Origin: CAZMIL01 sp964566425
GTDB taxonomy: Bacteria; Patescibacteriota; Microgenomatia; UBA1406; GWC2-37-13
Reading direction: 5' to 3'
DNA: 64,000 nucleotides
Assembly (NCBI GenBank): GCA_964566425.1
Contig: CAZMIL010000003.1
Span: 1-64,000 of the forward strand
How positions within the stretch are numbered: position 1 is the stretch's first letter; each line of letters starts with the position of its first letter. A model generated the notes under the pieces. It worked only from the letters and a program-made list of their open reading frames with translations, was not told the DNA's origin and did no database searches. The translations under genes were made by a program, and so were the position numbers. Of this stretch, positions 23,015-31,188 are shown in pieces.

Positions 23015-23824
23015 TTATTTATTAGGAAAGTCCGGGACAACCGGAGAACTAGGAGGCATTGGTGGCGTTATGGGTTGAGGTTGAGGATTTGGATTTGGCG
23101 GTTGTGGTGGAGGTGGAGTTTGGGGCTCTGTTGGCTCTTCTTTGGGTTGGTCAACTGGCTGCGGTGTTGACTGATTTTGTTGTGCAGAATATGTTTCGTT
23201 GACTTTATTTTGCAGATCTTTCAAAATTGCGTCGAGAGCGGTATTACCTTCAGCATTTTGTGGCGGTGTTTCTGGTTTTGGCGGTTCGGTAACAGGCGGA
23301 GTAGGAATTTCAGGTTCTGGAGTAGGCGGTTGGGGTTGAGGTTCAGGTGGCGTAGGGGGCGTTGGCGGTTCCGGTTGTGGAGCTACTTGCTCTAGAGGCG
23401 GCTCGGGAGCCGGCACCGGCTCAATTGGTTCAGTCATGGGAGGTGGAGGAGGGGGTGTATCAGTTGTTGGAGGCTCCGGAGCTGGTTCGCCAACTGGCGG
23501 ATTGGGGGTTGACGGTTGAGGTTCAGGTGGCGCCGCGGGAGTGACGGGCTCGGCGGGCGGCTGCGCCGCTTGCATTACCGGTCCGAGGGCATTATCAAAC
23601 TCTTCTTTGGTAAAACCTTTGAGAACGACACTTTGTCCGTTGTCCTTTTCAACCTTGGTTACAGGCGTACCGGCAAAATTATTGGAAACAGCCAGAAGTT
23701 CATTTAGATATTCGCGATTAAGCTCAAGATTTTTTTCATCAAAAGGAATGTTTTTACTCTGTAAATAAGCTTTCTCCTGTTGGCTAAAAGGACAGGTAGA
23801 AGTGGTGTAAACAGTAACTTTCAT
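23015..23824 (-). CDS. Glutaredoxin-like domain with long proline-rich tail
   Basis: 269 residues. Residues 1-80 are a glutaredoxin fold: TSTCPFSQQEKAYLQSK gives a monothiol-type CPFS site, and GTPVT is the cis-Pro loop. From about residue 88 the chain is an extreme Pro/Glu/Thr/Gln-rich tail (PEPPTTDTPPPPPPM, PPTPEPEIPTPP) with one short helical break (about 190-210). No signal peptide. It overlaps pth by 4 bases, so the two are co-translated. The tail may be a flexible scaffold or spacer; its strong strand asymmetry also creates long frames on the other strand, which I treat as spurious. Confidence 0.75.
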   Translation of the reverse strand: MKVTVYTTSTCPFSQQEKAYLQSKNIPFDEKNLELNREYLNELLAVSNNFAGTPVTKVEKDNGQSVVLKGFTKEEFDNALGPVMQAAQPPAEPVTPAAPPEPQPSTPNPPVGEPAPEPPTTDTPPPPPPMTEPIEPVPAPEPPLEQVAPQPEPPTPPTPPEPQPQPPTPEPEIPTPPVTEPPKPETPPQNAEGNTALDAILKDLQNKVNETYSAQQNQSTPQPVDQPKEEPTEPQTPPPPQPPNPNPQPQPITPPMPPSSPVVPDFPNK

Positions 23825-24366
23825 TTTATTAATTCATTATGAAAGATAATTCGTAGTTTGTCAACCGCTTTCTTAAAAATTTCCGGTAAAAGAGTTTCTT
23901 CTTGGAGCAAAAAATTTTGTAAAACGTATTTCTCGCCTTCAGTTCTGTGTTGCGAGTCCCGATTATCAACGCCGATTCGCAGGCGCCAAAACTCGGCTGT
24001 TTTTAAGCTCTTCTCGATAGAATTTACCCCATTGTGTAATTTCGGCCCGCCCCCCAGCTGAATTTTAAATTGTCCAAGTTGAATATCCAAATCGTCATGG
24101 ACGATAATTAAATCAGCGGGTGTCAATTTATGGATTTTGAGTAATTTCTTAACCTCGGCCCCTGATTGATTCATGAAGACTGTGCTTTTAACCAAACGCC
24201 ATCCGTCAGCTTCATGCCTCCTGTTATTCTCGAGGAAACGAAGATTTGCAGAATCTCGATCAGATAGAGAATGATTAATGACCCAATCTATAAACATCTG
24301 GCCGACGTTGTGCCGATTGTGTTGAAATTTCTCTCCGGGATTACCTAAGCCAATTAGTAATTTCAT
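23821..24366 (-). CDS. pth: Peptidyl-tRNA hydrolase
   Basis: 181 residues, the usual bacterial Pth length. IGLGNPGEKFQHNRHNVG gives Asn9 and catalytic His19, HDDLDIQLGQFKIQLGGG gives the active-site Asp and the glycine loop, followed by HNGVNSI. The enzyme releases tRNA from dropped peptidyl-tRNA in the cytoplasm. The end overlaps the glutaredoxin-like gene (ATGA). Confidence 0.97.
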   Translation of the reverse strand: MKLLIGLGNPGEKFQHNRHNVGQMFIDWVINHSLSDRDSANLRFLENNRRHEADGWRLVKSTVFMNQSGAEVKKLLKIHKLTPADLIIVHDDLDIQLGQFKIQLGGGPKLHNGVNSIEKSLKTAEFWRLRIGVDNRDSQHRTEGEKYVLQNFLLQEETLLPEIFKKAVDKLRIIFHNELIK

Positions 24367-24385
24367 AATCCAGTCATTGTCATAA

Positions 24386-25132
24386 CTACTTAGTAGTCAG
24401 TTTTCTTTCTGGTGTTTTAACGACAGTGCCATTGGGAAGATAAAGGACGATTTGATAACTCAGATTATCAGACAGATTTAACTGAGTAGAGGTAAAAACA
24501 TGGTTTTTGCTATTTTTGGGGGCAATAGTTTTGACAAATTTTTTATTAAGTGTCTGATCATTAAAAATTATTTGCGAGCGGTCTGCGCTATTGGTTTGGA
24601 AAGCAACAATCAAGAAGCGGCCGGAAGAAGTGATCTCCAGATTTTTGATCTGATTTGCTGCTTGTAATTGCAGGCTGGCATTTCTTTGGATTGTAGAATA
24701 GGTGAAATACAAACTTGCAGAGATGAAGAGGATAAAAGATAGCACGATTACGGCCCGCAGCGACGAAAGGGGAGTCTCCCACATTTTATAGTAATCAACT
24801 TTTGTATTTTGTGCTTGTTTGAACTTAACTAAATCTTCGGGAAAGGCAAAAATTCCCCGACACCTTTGGCAACGCAAGAGAGTAACACCGCGAGGGATTG
24901 CTTCATCATTCAGAACAGCCACTAAGCGGTTGCCGTCTTTGGGACAATGTTTTATCTCCGAAGAGATCTCATCTGTTTTTTTGTCCACTGCCAGTTGAAC
25001 AGCAGATTTTAAAGAGAGTCTGTTGATTCCATTTTCTTCAAAAAAAGTCCCGCCACAGTTTGAACAGTGAAAGACGGTTTGGTTGTCGAGGTGACGTGGA
25101 GAAAGCTGCTGGCCGCAATTGGGACACGACAT
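24386..25132 (-). CDS. Double zinc-ribbon membrane protein with Ig/FN3-like C-terminus
   Basis: 248 residues. Two zinc ribbons occupy the N-terminus: CPNC...CSNCGG (3-27) and CPKDG...CQRCRG (about 63-90), as in the TFIIB-type zinc-finger family. One membrane helix follows (about 125-147), then an outside domain of about 100 residues with a beta-sandwich pattern ending in LPNGTVVKTPERKL. Such zinc-ribbon plus single-helix proteins recur in CPR genomes (compare 34658-35683). It lies 19 bases upstream of pth in the same direction. Role unknown. Confidence 0.75.
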   Translation of the reverse strand: MSCPNCGQQLSPRHLDNQTVFHCSNCGGTFFEENGINRLSLKSAVQLAVDKKTDEISSEIKHCPKDGNRLVAVLNDEAIPRGVTLLRCQRCRGIFAFPEDLVKFKQAQNTKVDYYKMWETPLSSLRAVIVLSFILFISASLYFTYSTIQRNASLQLQAANQIKNLEITSSGRFLIVAFQTNSADRSQIIFNDQTLNKKFVKTIAPKNSKNHVFTSTQLNLSDNLSYQIVLYLPNGTVVKTPERKLTTK

Positions 25133-25156
25133 ATATATATACTATATATTAAATTA

Positions 25157-25165
25157 TGTTATAAA
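25157..25165 (+). promoter_or_regulatory. Extended -10 promoter (TGTTATAAA)
   Basis: TG-T-TATAAA at 25157-25165 with six bases to the ATG at 25172; it lies in an AT-rich 40-base gap shared with the divergent zinc-ribbon gene. Confidence 0.55.
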
Positions 25166-25171
25166 TAAAAT

Positions 25172-25474
25172 ATGGCGATTCCGCAAGCAGAAGAATTTAG
25201 ACGGTTGATTGAAATGGAAGTTTTAAATATCATTCGCGAATTAGTCGAAAAAGACGACACGCCGCGAGAAAAAATTCAGCAAATTGCTCAAACTACTTTA
25301 CAAATGATCCGGCCAGGGATGCAGCTCACCGAACTTTACCAAAATGTCGTCAAGCTCGATAACCTGCATCCTGAACTAGCTCCGGTAGTTTTCAAAATTA
25401 AGACAGAATATGAAGAAAAATATCATAAAGACATTAAAAATTTATTAGAATTTAAGATACAAGAAAAAAATTAA
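25172..25474 (+). CDS. Small all-helical protein of unknown function
   Basis: 100 residues, soluble, helical throughout (EEFRRLIEMEVLNIIRELVE, LTELYQNVVKLDNLHPELAP). No recognised motif. It is followed after a single base by the gene at 25476, so the two form an operon started by an extended -10 promoter with no 5' leader. I associate similar small helical proteins with CPR genomes but cannot give a function. Confidence 0.65.
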   Translation: MAIPQAEEFRRLIEMEVLNIIRELVEKDDTPREKIQQIAQTTLQMIRPGMQLTELYQNVVKLDNLHPELAPVVFKIKTEYEEKYHKDIKNLLEFKIQEKN

Positions 25475-25475
25475 T

Positions 25476-26057
25476 ATGGCCGATGAACCGCCTAGGGAGA
25501 TTGATATTCCAATTCCACCCAGAGAGCTTGATATTCCACTGCCACCAAAAACTGTTCTCAGTGAGTTGGTGAAAACTATTAGCGGAGAAACGGCTCCTGA
25601 TTTTCCCAGATTGCTTCTAAGGTTTGCGGCGGAGGGTCAACAGCTATCTGGTGATTTATCTGAGCAACTTGATAAGTTGCGGCAAAAGGCCGAAGGAAAT
25701 CCGCAGCAGACAGCCCTAGTTTGCGATATTGAACTTGGTTTATTGATCAAGAGAGCGACAGAATTAAACAGTCAATTGAAAGAAAATTTGACCAAAAATG
25801 TTCTGGATATGGGCTTGGCTCTTGAGGCAAACACAGTAATTGAGGGCATCCACGAAGTCCAAAAACGGCGGCCGGTAAGTCAGCCGAATCAAGTAACTGA
25901 GTTTGCTCAAAGTTTAGGGGTTGAAGAACAAATCGCAAAGACAGATCCCTTCGGCGCATTAGAAGAAAAACTTTCCGCAGCGCTTAGAGGAGAGTTTCAA
26001 AGACAAAAAATTGGTTTGGCGATTGAAAATTGGAGTTCAACCCACAGCAAAGTTTAA
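25476..26057 (+). CDS. Soluble helical protein of unknown function
   Basis: 193 residues. The N-terminus has a short acidic Pro repeat (REIDIPIPPRELDIPLPP), then helices with heptad-like spacing (about 45-115 and 140-190), suggesting a coiled-coil assembly. No catalytic motif or membrane segment. Second gene of a two-gene operon; partner of the 100-residue protein by position only. Confidence 0.6.
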   Translation: MADEPPREIDIPIPPRELDIPLPPKTVLSELVKTISGETAPDFPRLLLRFAAEGQQLSGDLSEQLDKLRQKAEGNPQQTALVCDIELGLLIKRATELNSQLKENLTKNVLDMGLALEANTVIEGIHEVQKRRPVSQPNQVTEFAQSLGVEEQIAKTDPFGALEEKLSAALRGEFQRQKIGLAIENWSSTHSKV

Positions 26058-26059
26058 AG

Positions 26060-26272
26060 TTATTCTTCCGCTTCGACGCCGAGAAGGCGAGTAATGACCT
26101 CTTTTTTATAACGGCGATCACCGCGGGAGTTAATTCTGACTGCGGGGAGTTTACCTTTTTTGCCCCAGCGTTTAATGGTTAACGGAGAAACTCTAAGTAG
26201 TTCTGCAACTTCGCGGATAGTTAAAAGATCGGGTAAATCGGAGAGTGAGACCTTTTTGTTATTGTTTGACAT
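26060..26272 (-). CDS. Excisionase/MerR-type helix-turn-helix DNA-binding protein
   Basis: 70 residues from ATG 26272, which is 7 bases after a consensus TTGACA-17-TATAAT. The HTH_17-type winged helix is complete: LLTIREVAELLRVSPLTIKR then WGKKGKLPAVRINSRGDRRY. Proteins of this kind act as excisionases or small transcription regulators. No integrase is nearby, and it is divergent from the cysteine-rich dockerin gene with -35 boxes 16 bases apart, so control of that surface operon is a reasonable inference. Confidence 0.85.
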   Translation of the reverse strand: MSNNNKKVSLSDLPDLLTIREVAELLRVSPLTIKRWGKKGKLPAVRINSRGDRRYKKEVITRLLGVEAEE

Positions 26273-26279
26273 GGTGTGA

Positions 26280-26308
26280 ATTATAAAATTCAATTTTAAT
26301 TTTGTCAA
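26280..26308 (-). promoter_or_regulatory. Promoter of the HTH gene (TTGACA-17-TATAAT)
   Basis: Perfect consensus hexamers on the minus strand at 26308-26303 and 26285-26280 with a 17-base spacer, 7 bases before the ATG. It is the best-matching sigma70-type promoter in the window. Confidence 0.8.
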
Positions 26309-26324
26309 CAACAAGAGCCTCCTC

Positions 26325-26353
26325 TTGACAAATACTTTTTTTTTCAATACTAT
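26325..26353 (+). promoter_or_regulatory. Promoter of the dockerin operon (TTGACA-17-TACTAT)
   Basis: TTGACA at 26325-26330 and TACTAT at 26348-26353 with 17 bases between, 10 bases before the ATG at 26364. It is back to back with the HTH gene promoter. The TTG is in frame with the gene and must not be taken as the start. Confidence 0.75.
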
Positions 26354-26363
26354 TTTAGTAACG

Positions 26364-28235
26364 ATGGCGCAAAAAAAACCGACAAGTACTAGGAGTTTTT
26401 ATCTTCTACTTCTCACTGCACTTCTGGGATTGTTTCTATTTGTAACCTACTACGCTGTCCAACAAATCCAAGTTTATCGTTCCAGCGCGGCCTCGGGCTG
26501 TCAAAAAACTTGTCCTTCTCCTTCAAGAAAATGTTCAGGCGGAAATGTACAAGTTTGCAAGAATCCACCAGGACCAAATAATTGTATAACTTGGTCAACG
26601 GTCAGTTGTGGTGGAAAAGGTTGTTCAAATGGACAATGCAATTCCACTCCTGGCGGAGGCGGCGGAGGCGGAGGAGGCGGCAAACCTTCGCCAACACCTA
26701 GTTGTTTCACGGGGGGTAAACCTTGCACAGGTTCCGGCGCCAAATGTTGTTCAGGAGCTTGTTCAGCCAAAACTAAAACCTGCTTACCAGTAGCAGCGAC
26801 CGGACCGGGGGGCTGCGCTCCAGCAGGAGCTATTTGTTCAGGAAGCGGTGCTCAATGTTGCTCCAAGACTTGTAATAGCGGAAAGTGTGCTGTTAAGCAA
26901 GCTTGTGTTCAAGATGGTAAAGCTTGTAGTACCGGTGGGATAGGTTGTTGTAATACTAGTAGTGTCTGTCGTAATAAAAATGCTAATGGTACAGGAATTT
27001 GCGCCGTTCAATGTAAGAGCAAAACAGATGCATCTTCGTGTGTCTCAACGACAGGTTGTCAGTGGAGCGCAAGCACCAATTCATGCAGTGCTTGTAAGGG
27101 GACTACATGTCCGACAGTCGTTTGTGCGACAATACCCGATCAAACTACTTGTCAGTTATATCCAAGTTGTTCTTGGAATCCTACGACCAATACGTGTGGC
27201 ACTAATTGTTTAAGTGTCACCGATCCAGCCGCTTGTAGTAATACCGCGGGTTGTTCTTGGAATAGCACCACTAACAAATGTGGTGCTATTTGCGAGATGA
27301 CAACTGATCCTGCTCAATGTTTACAATCAGGGTGTTATTGGAGTGGACAATCTTGTTCAAGCACGCCTCCAGCCTGCGGGCAAATTTCCGATCAAGCTTC
27401 TTGTACTACTTCAAGCTACGGTTGTATCTGGGATAGTGCAAATGGCTGTCAGCCTAATTGTCCTTCATTCTTTGATCAAGCCTCTTGTACTTCTGGCGGT
27501 GGCGCAGGTTATTGTAGTTGGAATGGCACCTATTGTGTCCAGGGCTCCGGCGACGGAGGCGGCGGGGACGGCGGCGGAGGAGGCGGCGGTGGTAATCCAA
27601 CTCCCACTGTTGGTCCGGGAACGCCCACCCCAACGCCTGGTGGCGGTGGAGGAGGTGGAGGAGGAAATGCTTCAGCCACGCTCAATCTTGCGCTTTCCTT
27701 CCAAGGGATTAATCAAGCCCCGGCTTCAGGAGAAAACAGTATGGATGTGAAAGTGACGCTTACCGGCGGTCCATCAAACCAAACTATTTCTTCCACCGGA
27801 ACCTTTACAGCCGATAGCAACGGTGAATGGACAGGATCGGTTTCCTTTAATAGCGTGGCAACAGGTGGAGGCTACAAAGTCTTAGTTAAAGGAGCAAAAC
27901 ATATCCAGAAGAAAGTTTGTGACGCAACACCTTCAGAGTCGGCCCTCGGTACTTATCGCTGCGGAGATGGCAACATCACTATTAACTCGGGTTCAAACAA
28001 CTTTGACTTTTCCGGGATAAAGCTCTTAGTAGGTGACCTTCCACCTCAAGATGGAATAGTTGATTCTTACGACATCTCATTAGTCAGAAATAGTCTTTGT
28101 ACTACAGCCAACCCGAATATCTGCAAGGAATCTGCTACCCTATCTAAAGCCGATCTTAATCTTGATGGCATTGTTGATACACAAGATTATTCTCTCTTGA
28201 TTTCATCATTGTCAGTCAAATACGATGAAAATTAA
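26364..28235 (+). CDS. Cysteine-rich surface protein with knottin-like modules and C-terminal dockerin
   Basis: 623 residues with one N-terminal anchor (about 10-30). Then come small disulfide modules: three with a knottin-like CCS/CCN core (GSGAKCCSGACSAKTKTC, GSGAQCCSKTCNSGKC and GGIGCCNTSSVC) and about six PSI-like repeats (GCQWSASTNSC, GCSWNSTTNKC). Poly-Gly linkers and a PTPTP linker follow, then a beta domain (about 440-560) and a two-repeat dockerin (DGIVDSYDISLVRNSL and DLNLDGIVDTQDYSLLISSL) with Ca-binding Asp/Asn positions, the first repeat being weaker. It likely binds the cohesin protein encoded next. Many cysteines imply an oxidising surface environment. Confidence 0.85.
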   Translation: MAQKKPTSTRSFYLLLLTALLGLFLFVTYYAVQQIQVYRSSAASGCQKTCPSPSRKCSGGNVQVCKNPPGPNNCITWSTVSCGGKGCSNGQCNSTPGGGGGGGGGGKPSPTPSCFTGGKPCTGSGAKCCSGACSAKTKTCLPVAATGPGGCAPAGAICSGSGAQCCSKTCNSGKCAVKQACVQDGKACSTGGIGCCNTSSVCRNKNANGTGICAVQCKSKTDASSCVSTTGCQWSASTNSCSACKGTTCPTVVCATIPDQTTCQLYPSCSWNPTTNTCGTNCLSVTDPAACSNTAGCSWNSTTNKCGAICEMTTDPAQCLQSGCYWSGQSCSSTPPACGQISDQASCTTSSYGCIWDSANGCQPNCPSFFDQASCTSGGGAGYCSWNGTYCVQGSGDGGGGDGGGGGGGGNPTPTVGPGTPTPTPGGGGGGGGGNASATLNLALSFQGINQAPASGENSMDVKVTLTGGPSNQTISSTGTFTADSNGEWTGSVSFNSVATGGGYKVLVKGAKHIQKKVCDATPSESALGTYRCGDGNITINSGSNNFDFSGIKLLVGDLPPQDGIVDSYDISLVRNSLCTTANPNICKESATLSKADLNLDGIVDTQDYSLLISSLSVKYDEN

Positions 28236-28258
28236 TTGCAAAAATTGAATGAATAAGG

Positions 28259-28942
28259 ATGAAAAAATATGGCAAATATTGGCTGCTACTGGGGATATTT
28301 TTTGCGCTCTTCTTTTTTAGTCCCAAAATAGTTGAAGCCGGTATACTGAAATTTGATACAACGACGGTCAACACAAACGTAGATAGTACCTTTGATGTAC
28401 AGGTTGTTGTTGATGCCGCTTCGGATGAAATAAACTCAATTGACGCCTATATCAACTATAACAGTACTCTGCTGCAAGCCCAATCAGTTTCTGCAGGTTC
28501 ATATTTCCCCTCAATTGCCCAGAATTTGACTACGGGGAGAGTCTATATCGCAGGTTATGTTGACGATCCGGCCACCAGTAAAACGGGTACGGGGACCGTA
28601 GCTACGATAACCTTTAAGGCTTTACAAGAGGGGACTGTTACCTTGAGCTATTTCTGTGATACTAGCGTCAACGAATCTTCCAAAATAATTAAAAACGACA
28701 TCAATGCTACCAACGTTATTGACTGTAGCAGCAACGGAAGTACAACGGTGACCATAGCCGCTGCCGGAGGATCAGGCACTGGTACGCCTACACCTACGCC
28801 TACTTCTACCAATGGGAGTGGAGGAACATCCGATGTGACAGTGACAGAGTTGCCGCGTGCTGGAACGCTGGATAATTTGATTTCAATTTCGGTTCCGGGC
28901 TTGGTTTTGCTTACGGTTGGAATTTTGTTTAAATTCTTGTAG
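28259..28942 (+). CDS. Cohesin-domain surface protein with sortase-like C-terminus
   Basis: 227 residues: signal peptide (about 1-27, ending VEA), a cohesin-type domain (about 28-170: DSTFDVQVVVDAASDEINSI, AYINYNSTLLQAQSV, GTVATITFKALQEG), a Thr/Pro/Ser linker and a C-terminal ELPRAG motif followed by a membrane helix. That resembles a sortase/LPxTG-type anchor, with Ala in place of Thr. It is 23 bases after the dockerin gene, so the two proteins probably form an anchor-ligand pair on the cell surface. Confidence 0.85.
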   Translation: MKKYGKYWLLLGIFFALFFFSPKIVEAGILKFDTTTVNTNVDSTFDVQVVVDAASDEINSIDAYINYNSTLLQAQSVSAGSYFPSIAQNLTTGRVYIAGYVDDPATSKTGTGTVATITFKALQEGTVTLSYFCDTSVNESSKIIKNDINATNVIDCSSNGSTTVTIAAAGGSGTGTPTPTPTSTNGSGGTSDVTVTELPRAGTLDNLISISVPGLVLLTVGILFKFL

Positions 28943-28958
28943 AATAGCCTAAACTGAT

Positions 28959-29585
28959 ATGTTTCAGAACATGAGTAAGAAGAAAATGATCGCCATTGGC
29001 TTAGGGATCGTTTTAGGAATTGTAGTAATTATCCTCGGTTTTACACTTCTGCAGGGTGTGTTTACCCGTGCCAGCGATGTCCAGCCTCAAGATGTAATTA
29101 TTTCCAGTGTGACCGAAAACTCGGCCCGCGTAACCTGGACAACCGACCAAGAAAGCTTAAGCAATATCGAATATGGTACCTCGCCGACAGCTTTGACTTT
29201 CAGCGCGCCAGAAACGCAAAAAACCAAAAATCACTCCGTCGATTTAACTTTACTTTCTAAAAATACTACCTACTACTTTGATATTGCTGTTGGAGATCAG
29301 AAGTTTGATAACGGAGGGATTCCTTGGACTTTTACTACAAAAAGCGGTGCAGACAGTGCGCAAGCAACAGCGGTGGATCTTACTCCCACAGCAAGCCCGA
29401 CAGCAGTCCTTACCACTCCTACAGCTACTCCGACATCAACGTTGAGTACACCGACGCCAACAGTAGCCAATGGCAGTTGTAACTACACTAACTGTGAAGA
29501 CATGAAAGCGCAATTTGGCAAGGGTTGTACGACTCAAGACTACTTCAAATGTGTGCGCAAGCAAACACCCACACCTACACAATAG
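28959..29585 (+). CDS. Membrane-anchored fibronectin type III protein
   Basis: 208 residues: one helix (about 10-32), an FN3 domain (about 40-125: VTENSARVTWTTDQESLSNI, NTTYYFDIAVGDQ), a Thr/Pro linker and a small cysteine tail (CNYTNCEDMKAQFGKGC) able to form two disulfides. Third gene of the dockerin-cohesin operon, 16 bases after the cohesin gene. Probably a surface-displayed partner. The end converges with the site-2 protease gene, 2 bases apart. Confidence 0.8.
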   Translation: MFQNMSKKKMIAIGLGIVLGIVVIILGFTLLQGVFTRASDVQPQDVIISSVTENSARVTWTTDQESLSNIEYGTSPTALTFSAPETQKTKNHSVDLTLLSKNTTYYFDIAVGDQKFDNGGIPWTFTTKSGADSAQATAVDLTPTASPTAVLTTPTATPTSTLSTPTPTVANGSCNYTNCEDMKAQFGKGCTTQDYFKCVRKQTPTPTQ

Positions 29586-29587
29586 TT

Positions 29588-30253
29588 TTAGATTACTCCT
29601 GATGGGACAAGACCAACAGGCAGCAATAATTTGAGGATAAAATTGATGACGGGTCCTAAGATGAAAGATAACATACTGCTTCCCTGCGGCCCAAGAGGGA
29701 GAATGAGGACGATAAGGAAAATCAATCCGTATCTTTGCAACTGATACCACTCGTGAGCCTTTGCATCGGAAAAAAGACCTCCAACTATTTTGAAACCGTC
29801 CAGCGGCTCGACAGGGATAAAATTAAAAACACCCAAGAGGACATTAAGAAAGATTATTGGGACAAAGATTACAGAACCTATAGTTAAAAGAAACGAGAGA
29901 TTAAAAAAAATGAACAATCTTAGAATTATAGAAAGTCCTAAAGCTACAATAAAATTTGACCCCGGGCCGGCTAAAGAGATCAAGGCAGCATCTTTTCTCG
30001 GCTCTTTTAAATTAAAAGGGTCAAACATCACCGGTTTGCCCCAACCAAAGCCGACCAGAAAAAGTAGAAGAGTCCCAATTGGATCCAAATGTGCCAGTGG
30101 ATTGAGAGTTAGCCTGCCCTGAAGCCTTGGAGTCGGGTCTCCCAAATAGTCGGCAACCTTAGCATGTGAATATTCATGAATAGTTATCGCAATCAGAAGG
30201 GCTAAAACATAAAGCAAAAAAGCCAAGGGACTAGAACTTAAGAGTGAAAACAT
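29588..30253 (-). CDS. Site-2 (M50) intramembrane metalloprotease
   Basis: 221 residues, about five membrane helices. HEYSH in helix 1 is the HExxH zinc site; NPLAHLDPIGTL is the conserved loop of the small non-PDZ M50 group; NFIPVEPLDG carries the third ligand Asp. No PDZ domain. Such proteases cut membrane-spanning substrates, often anti-sigma factors or signal peptides. It is a single gene; no substrate candidate is adjacent other than many anchored surface proteins. Confidence 0.92.
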   Translation of the reverse strand: MFSLLSSSPLAFLLYVLALLIAITIHEYSHAKVADYLGDPTPRLQGRLTLNPLAHLDPIGTLLLFLVGFGWGKPVMFDPFNLKEPRKDAALISLAGPGSNFIVALGLSIILRLFIFFNLSFLLTIGSVIFVPIIFLNVLLGVFNFIPVEPLDGFKIVGGLFSDAKAHEWYQLQRYGLIFLIVLILPLGPQGSSMLSFILGPVINFILKLLLPVGLVPSGVI

Positions 30254-30314
30254 AGATTGAGCTTTAATTTTTGCTCTCTATATGCTATCATACTTGGATA
30301 AATTTGCCAAGACT

Positions 30315-30602
30315 ATGAAATGTTATCACTGTGGCAAGACAATTCTTTTCGGGCGCTCACATACGCATCATCGTGGCGTAGCTGGTGGACGATGGAAAAA
30401 AAGAGCGCCAAAGACACAGCGCGTCTTTAAGCCCAATCTACAAGTATTCAGTATCTTTGAGGATGGCAAAGTCAAAAGAGTTAGATTATGCACGAAGTGT
30501 CTTAAGCGGATAAAAAAAGATCTTAAAGATGGAAAGAAACCGTTCTTGCAAGTGCTTAAATTTCAACCTTTAATTGCTGTTAAGACTGCGAAAACTGCTT
30601 AA
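30315..30602 (+). CDS. rpmB: Ribosomal protein bL28
   Basis: 95 residues from ATG 30315. KCYHCGKTILFGRSHTHHRG is the N-terminal zinc-binding form of L28, with the second pair at LCTKCLKRIKKDL. The remaining core (KVKRVRLCTKC) fits the family. The zinc (C+) form has four cysteines. The stop overlaps the stop of def on the opposite strand within TTAA. An earlier in-frame ATG at 30282 is disfavoured because the family begins near MKCYHCGK. Confidence 0.95.
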   Translation: MKCYHCGKTILFGRSHTHHRGVAGGRWKKRAPKTQRVFKPNLQVFSIFEDGKVKRVRLCTKCLKRIKKDLKDGKKPFLQVLKFQPLIAVKTAKTA

Positions 30603-31159
30603 TATTCGACTTTTTTCAGTTTGCCGTCGGTCTGTTCTTCGTAGATCGAATTGCCTTGCTCGAGAGCTCGCTGAGTAAACAGAATACCATTGAGATGGTC
30701 AATTTCGTGCTGGATAATGATGGCTTTAAAGCCTGTAAGAGAAGCGGTTTTTTCTTCACCCTCAAGATTAAGATAGTTTATTTTGACCATTTTTTGCCGT
30801 TTAATAGGAGCCCAAATACGGGGAATAGACAAACACCCTTCCAACTTCGAATTTTTTGGTTTTTTGACCACGTCGCCGGCCACTTCACCAACAGTTTCTT
30901 GTTGTCTAATCTGTGATTTGGAAATGATTTTAGGATTGATAAAAACTTCAGTTTTAGCTTTGGGCGAAGGTTTAATAATGAAAAAGCGTAAGTTTATGCC
31001 GACTTGCGGAGCGGCCAGGCCGACTCCCGGCGGATCATCTTGAACGATTAACAATTTCTCCATATCTTGAACCGATTTCTTTAGGCGCCGATCAATTCTA
31101 ATCACGGGTTTGGCAGGTTCGGAAAGGACTTTATCTGGTACATTCAGAATCTTTAGCAT
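30599..31159 (-). CDS. def: Peptide deformylase
   Basis: 186 residues. All three motifs are present: GVGLAAPQVG (motif 1), EGCLSIP (motif 2, metal Cys) and HEIDHLNG (motif 3, HExxH). It removes the N-formyl group from new proteins. There is an insert of about 15 residues between motifs 1 and 2 (VGEVAGDVVKKPKNSK). The promoter overlaps that of the divergent GT2 gene, and the gene converges with rpmB with overlapping stop codons. Confidence 0.97.
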   Translation of the reverse strand: MLKILNVPDKVLSEPAKPVIRIDRRLKKSVQDMEKLLIVQDDPPGVGLAAPQVGINLRFFIIKPSPKAKTEVFINPKIISKSQIRQQETVGEVAGDVVKKPKNSKLEGCLSIPRIWAPIKRQKMVKINYLNLEGEEKTASLTGFKAIIIQHEIDHLNGILFTQRALEQGNSIYEEQTDGKLKKVEY

Positions 31160-31167
31160 CCATAGAT

Positions 31168-31177
31168 ATTATATAAT
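31168..31177. promoter_or_regulatory. Overlapping divergent -10 boxes of def and the GT2 gene
   Basis: The palindrome ATTATATAAT holds TATAAT on both strands: the plus box at 31172-31177 serves the GT2 gene and the minus box at 31173-31168 serves def. The two polymerases cannot bind at once. Confidence 0.55.
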
Positions 31178-31188
31178 AAAGTACTAAG

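Noticed and set aside
23177..23768. Open frames opposite the proline-rich tail of the glutaredoxin-like gene
   Set aside because: They are mirror products of CCN-type repeats (Arg/Trp/Gly runs) and not independent genes.
26060..26272. Excisionase as evidence for an integrated element
   Set aside because: No integrase, attachment repeat or phage gene is near; the protein is more likely a small regulator.
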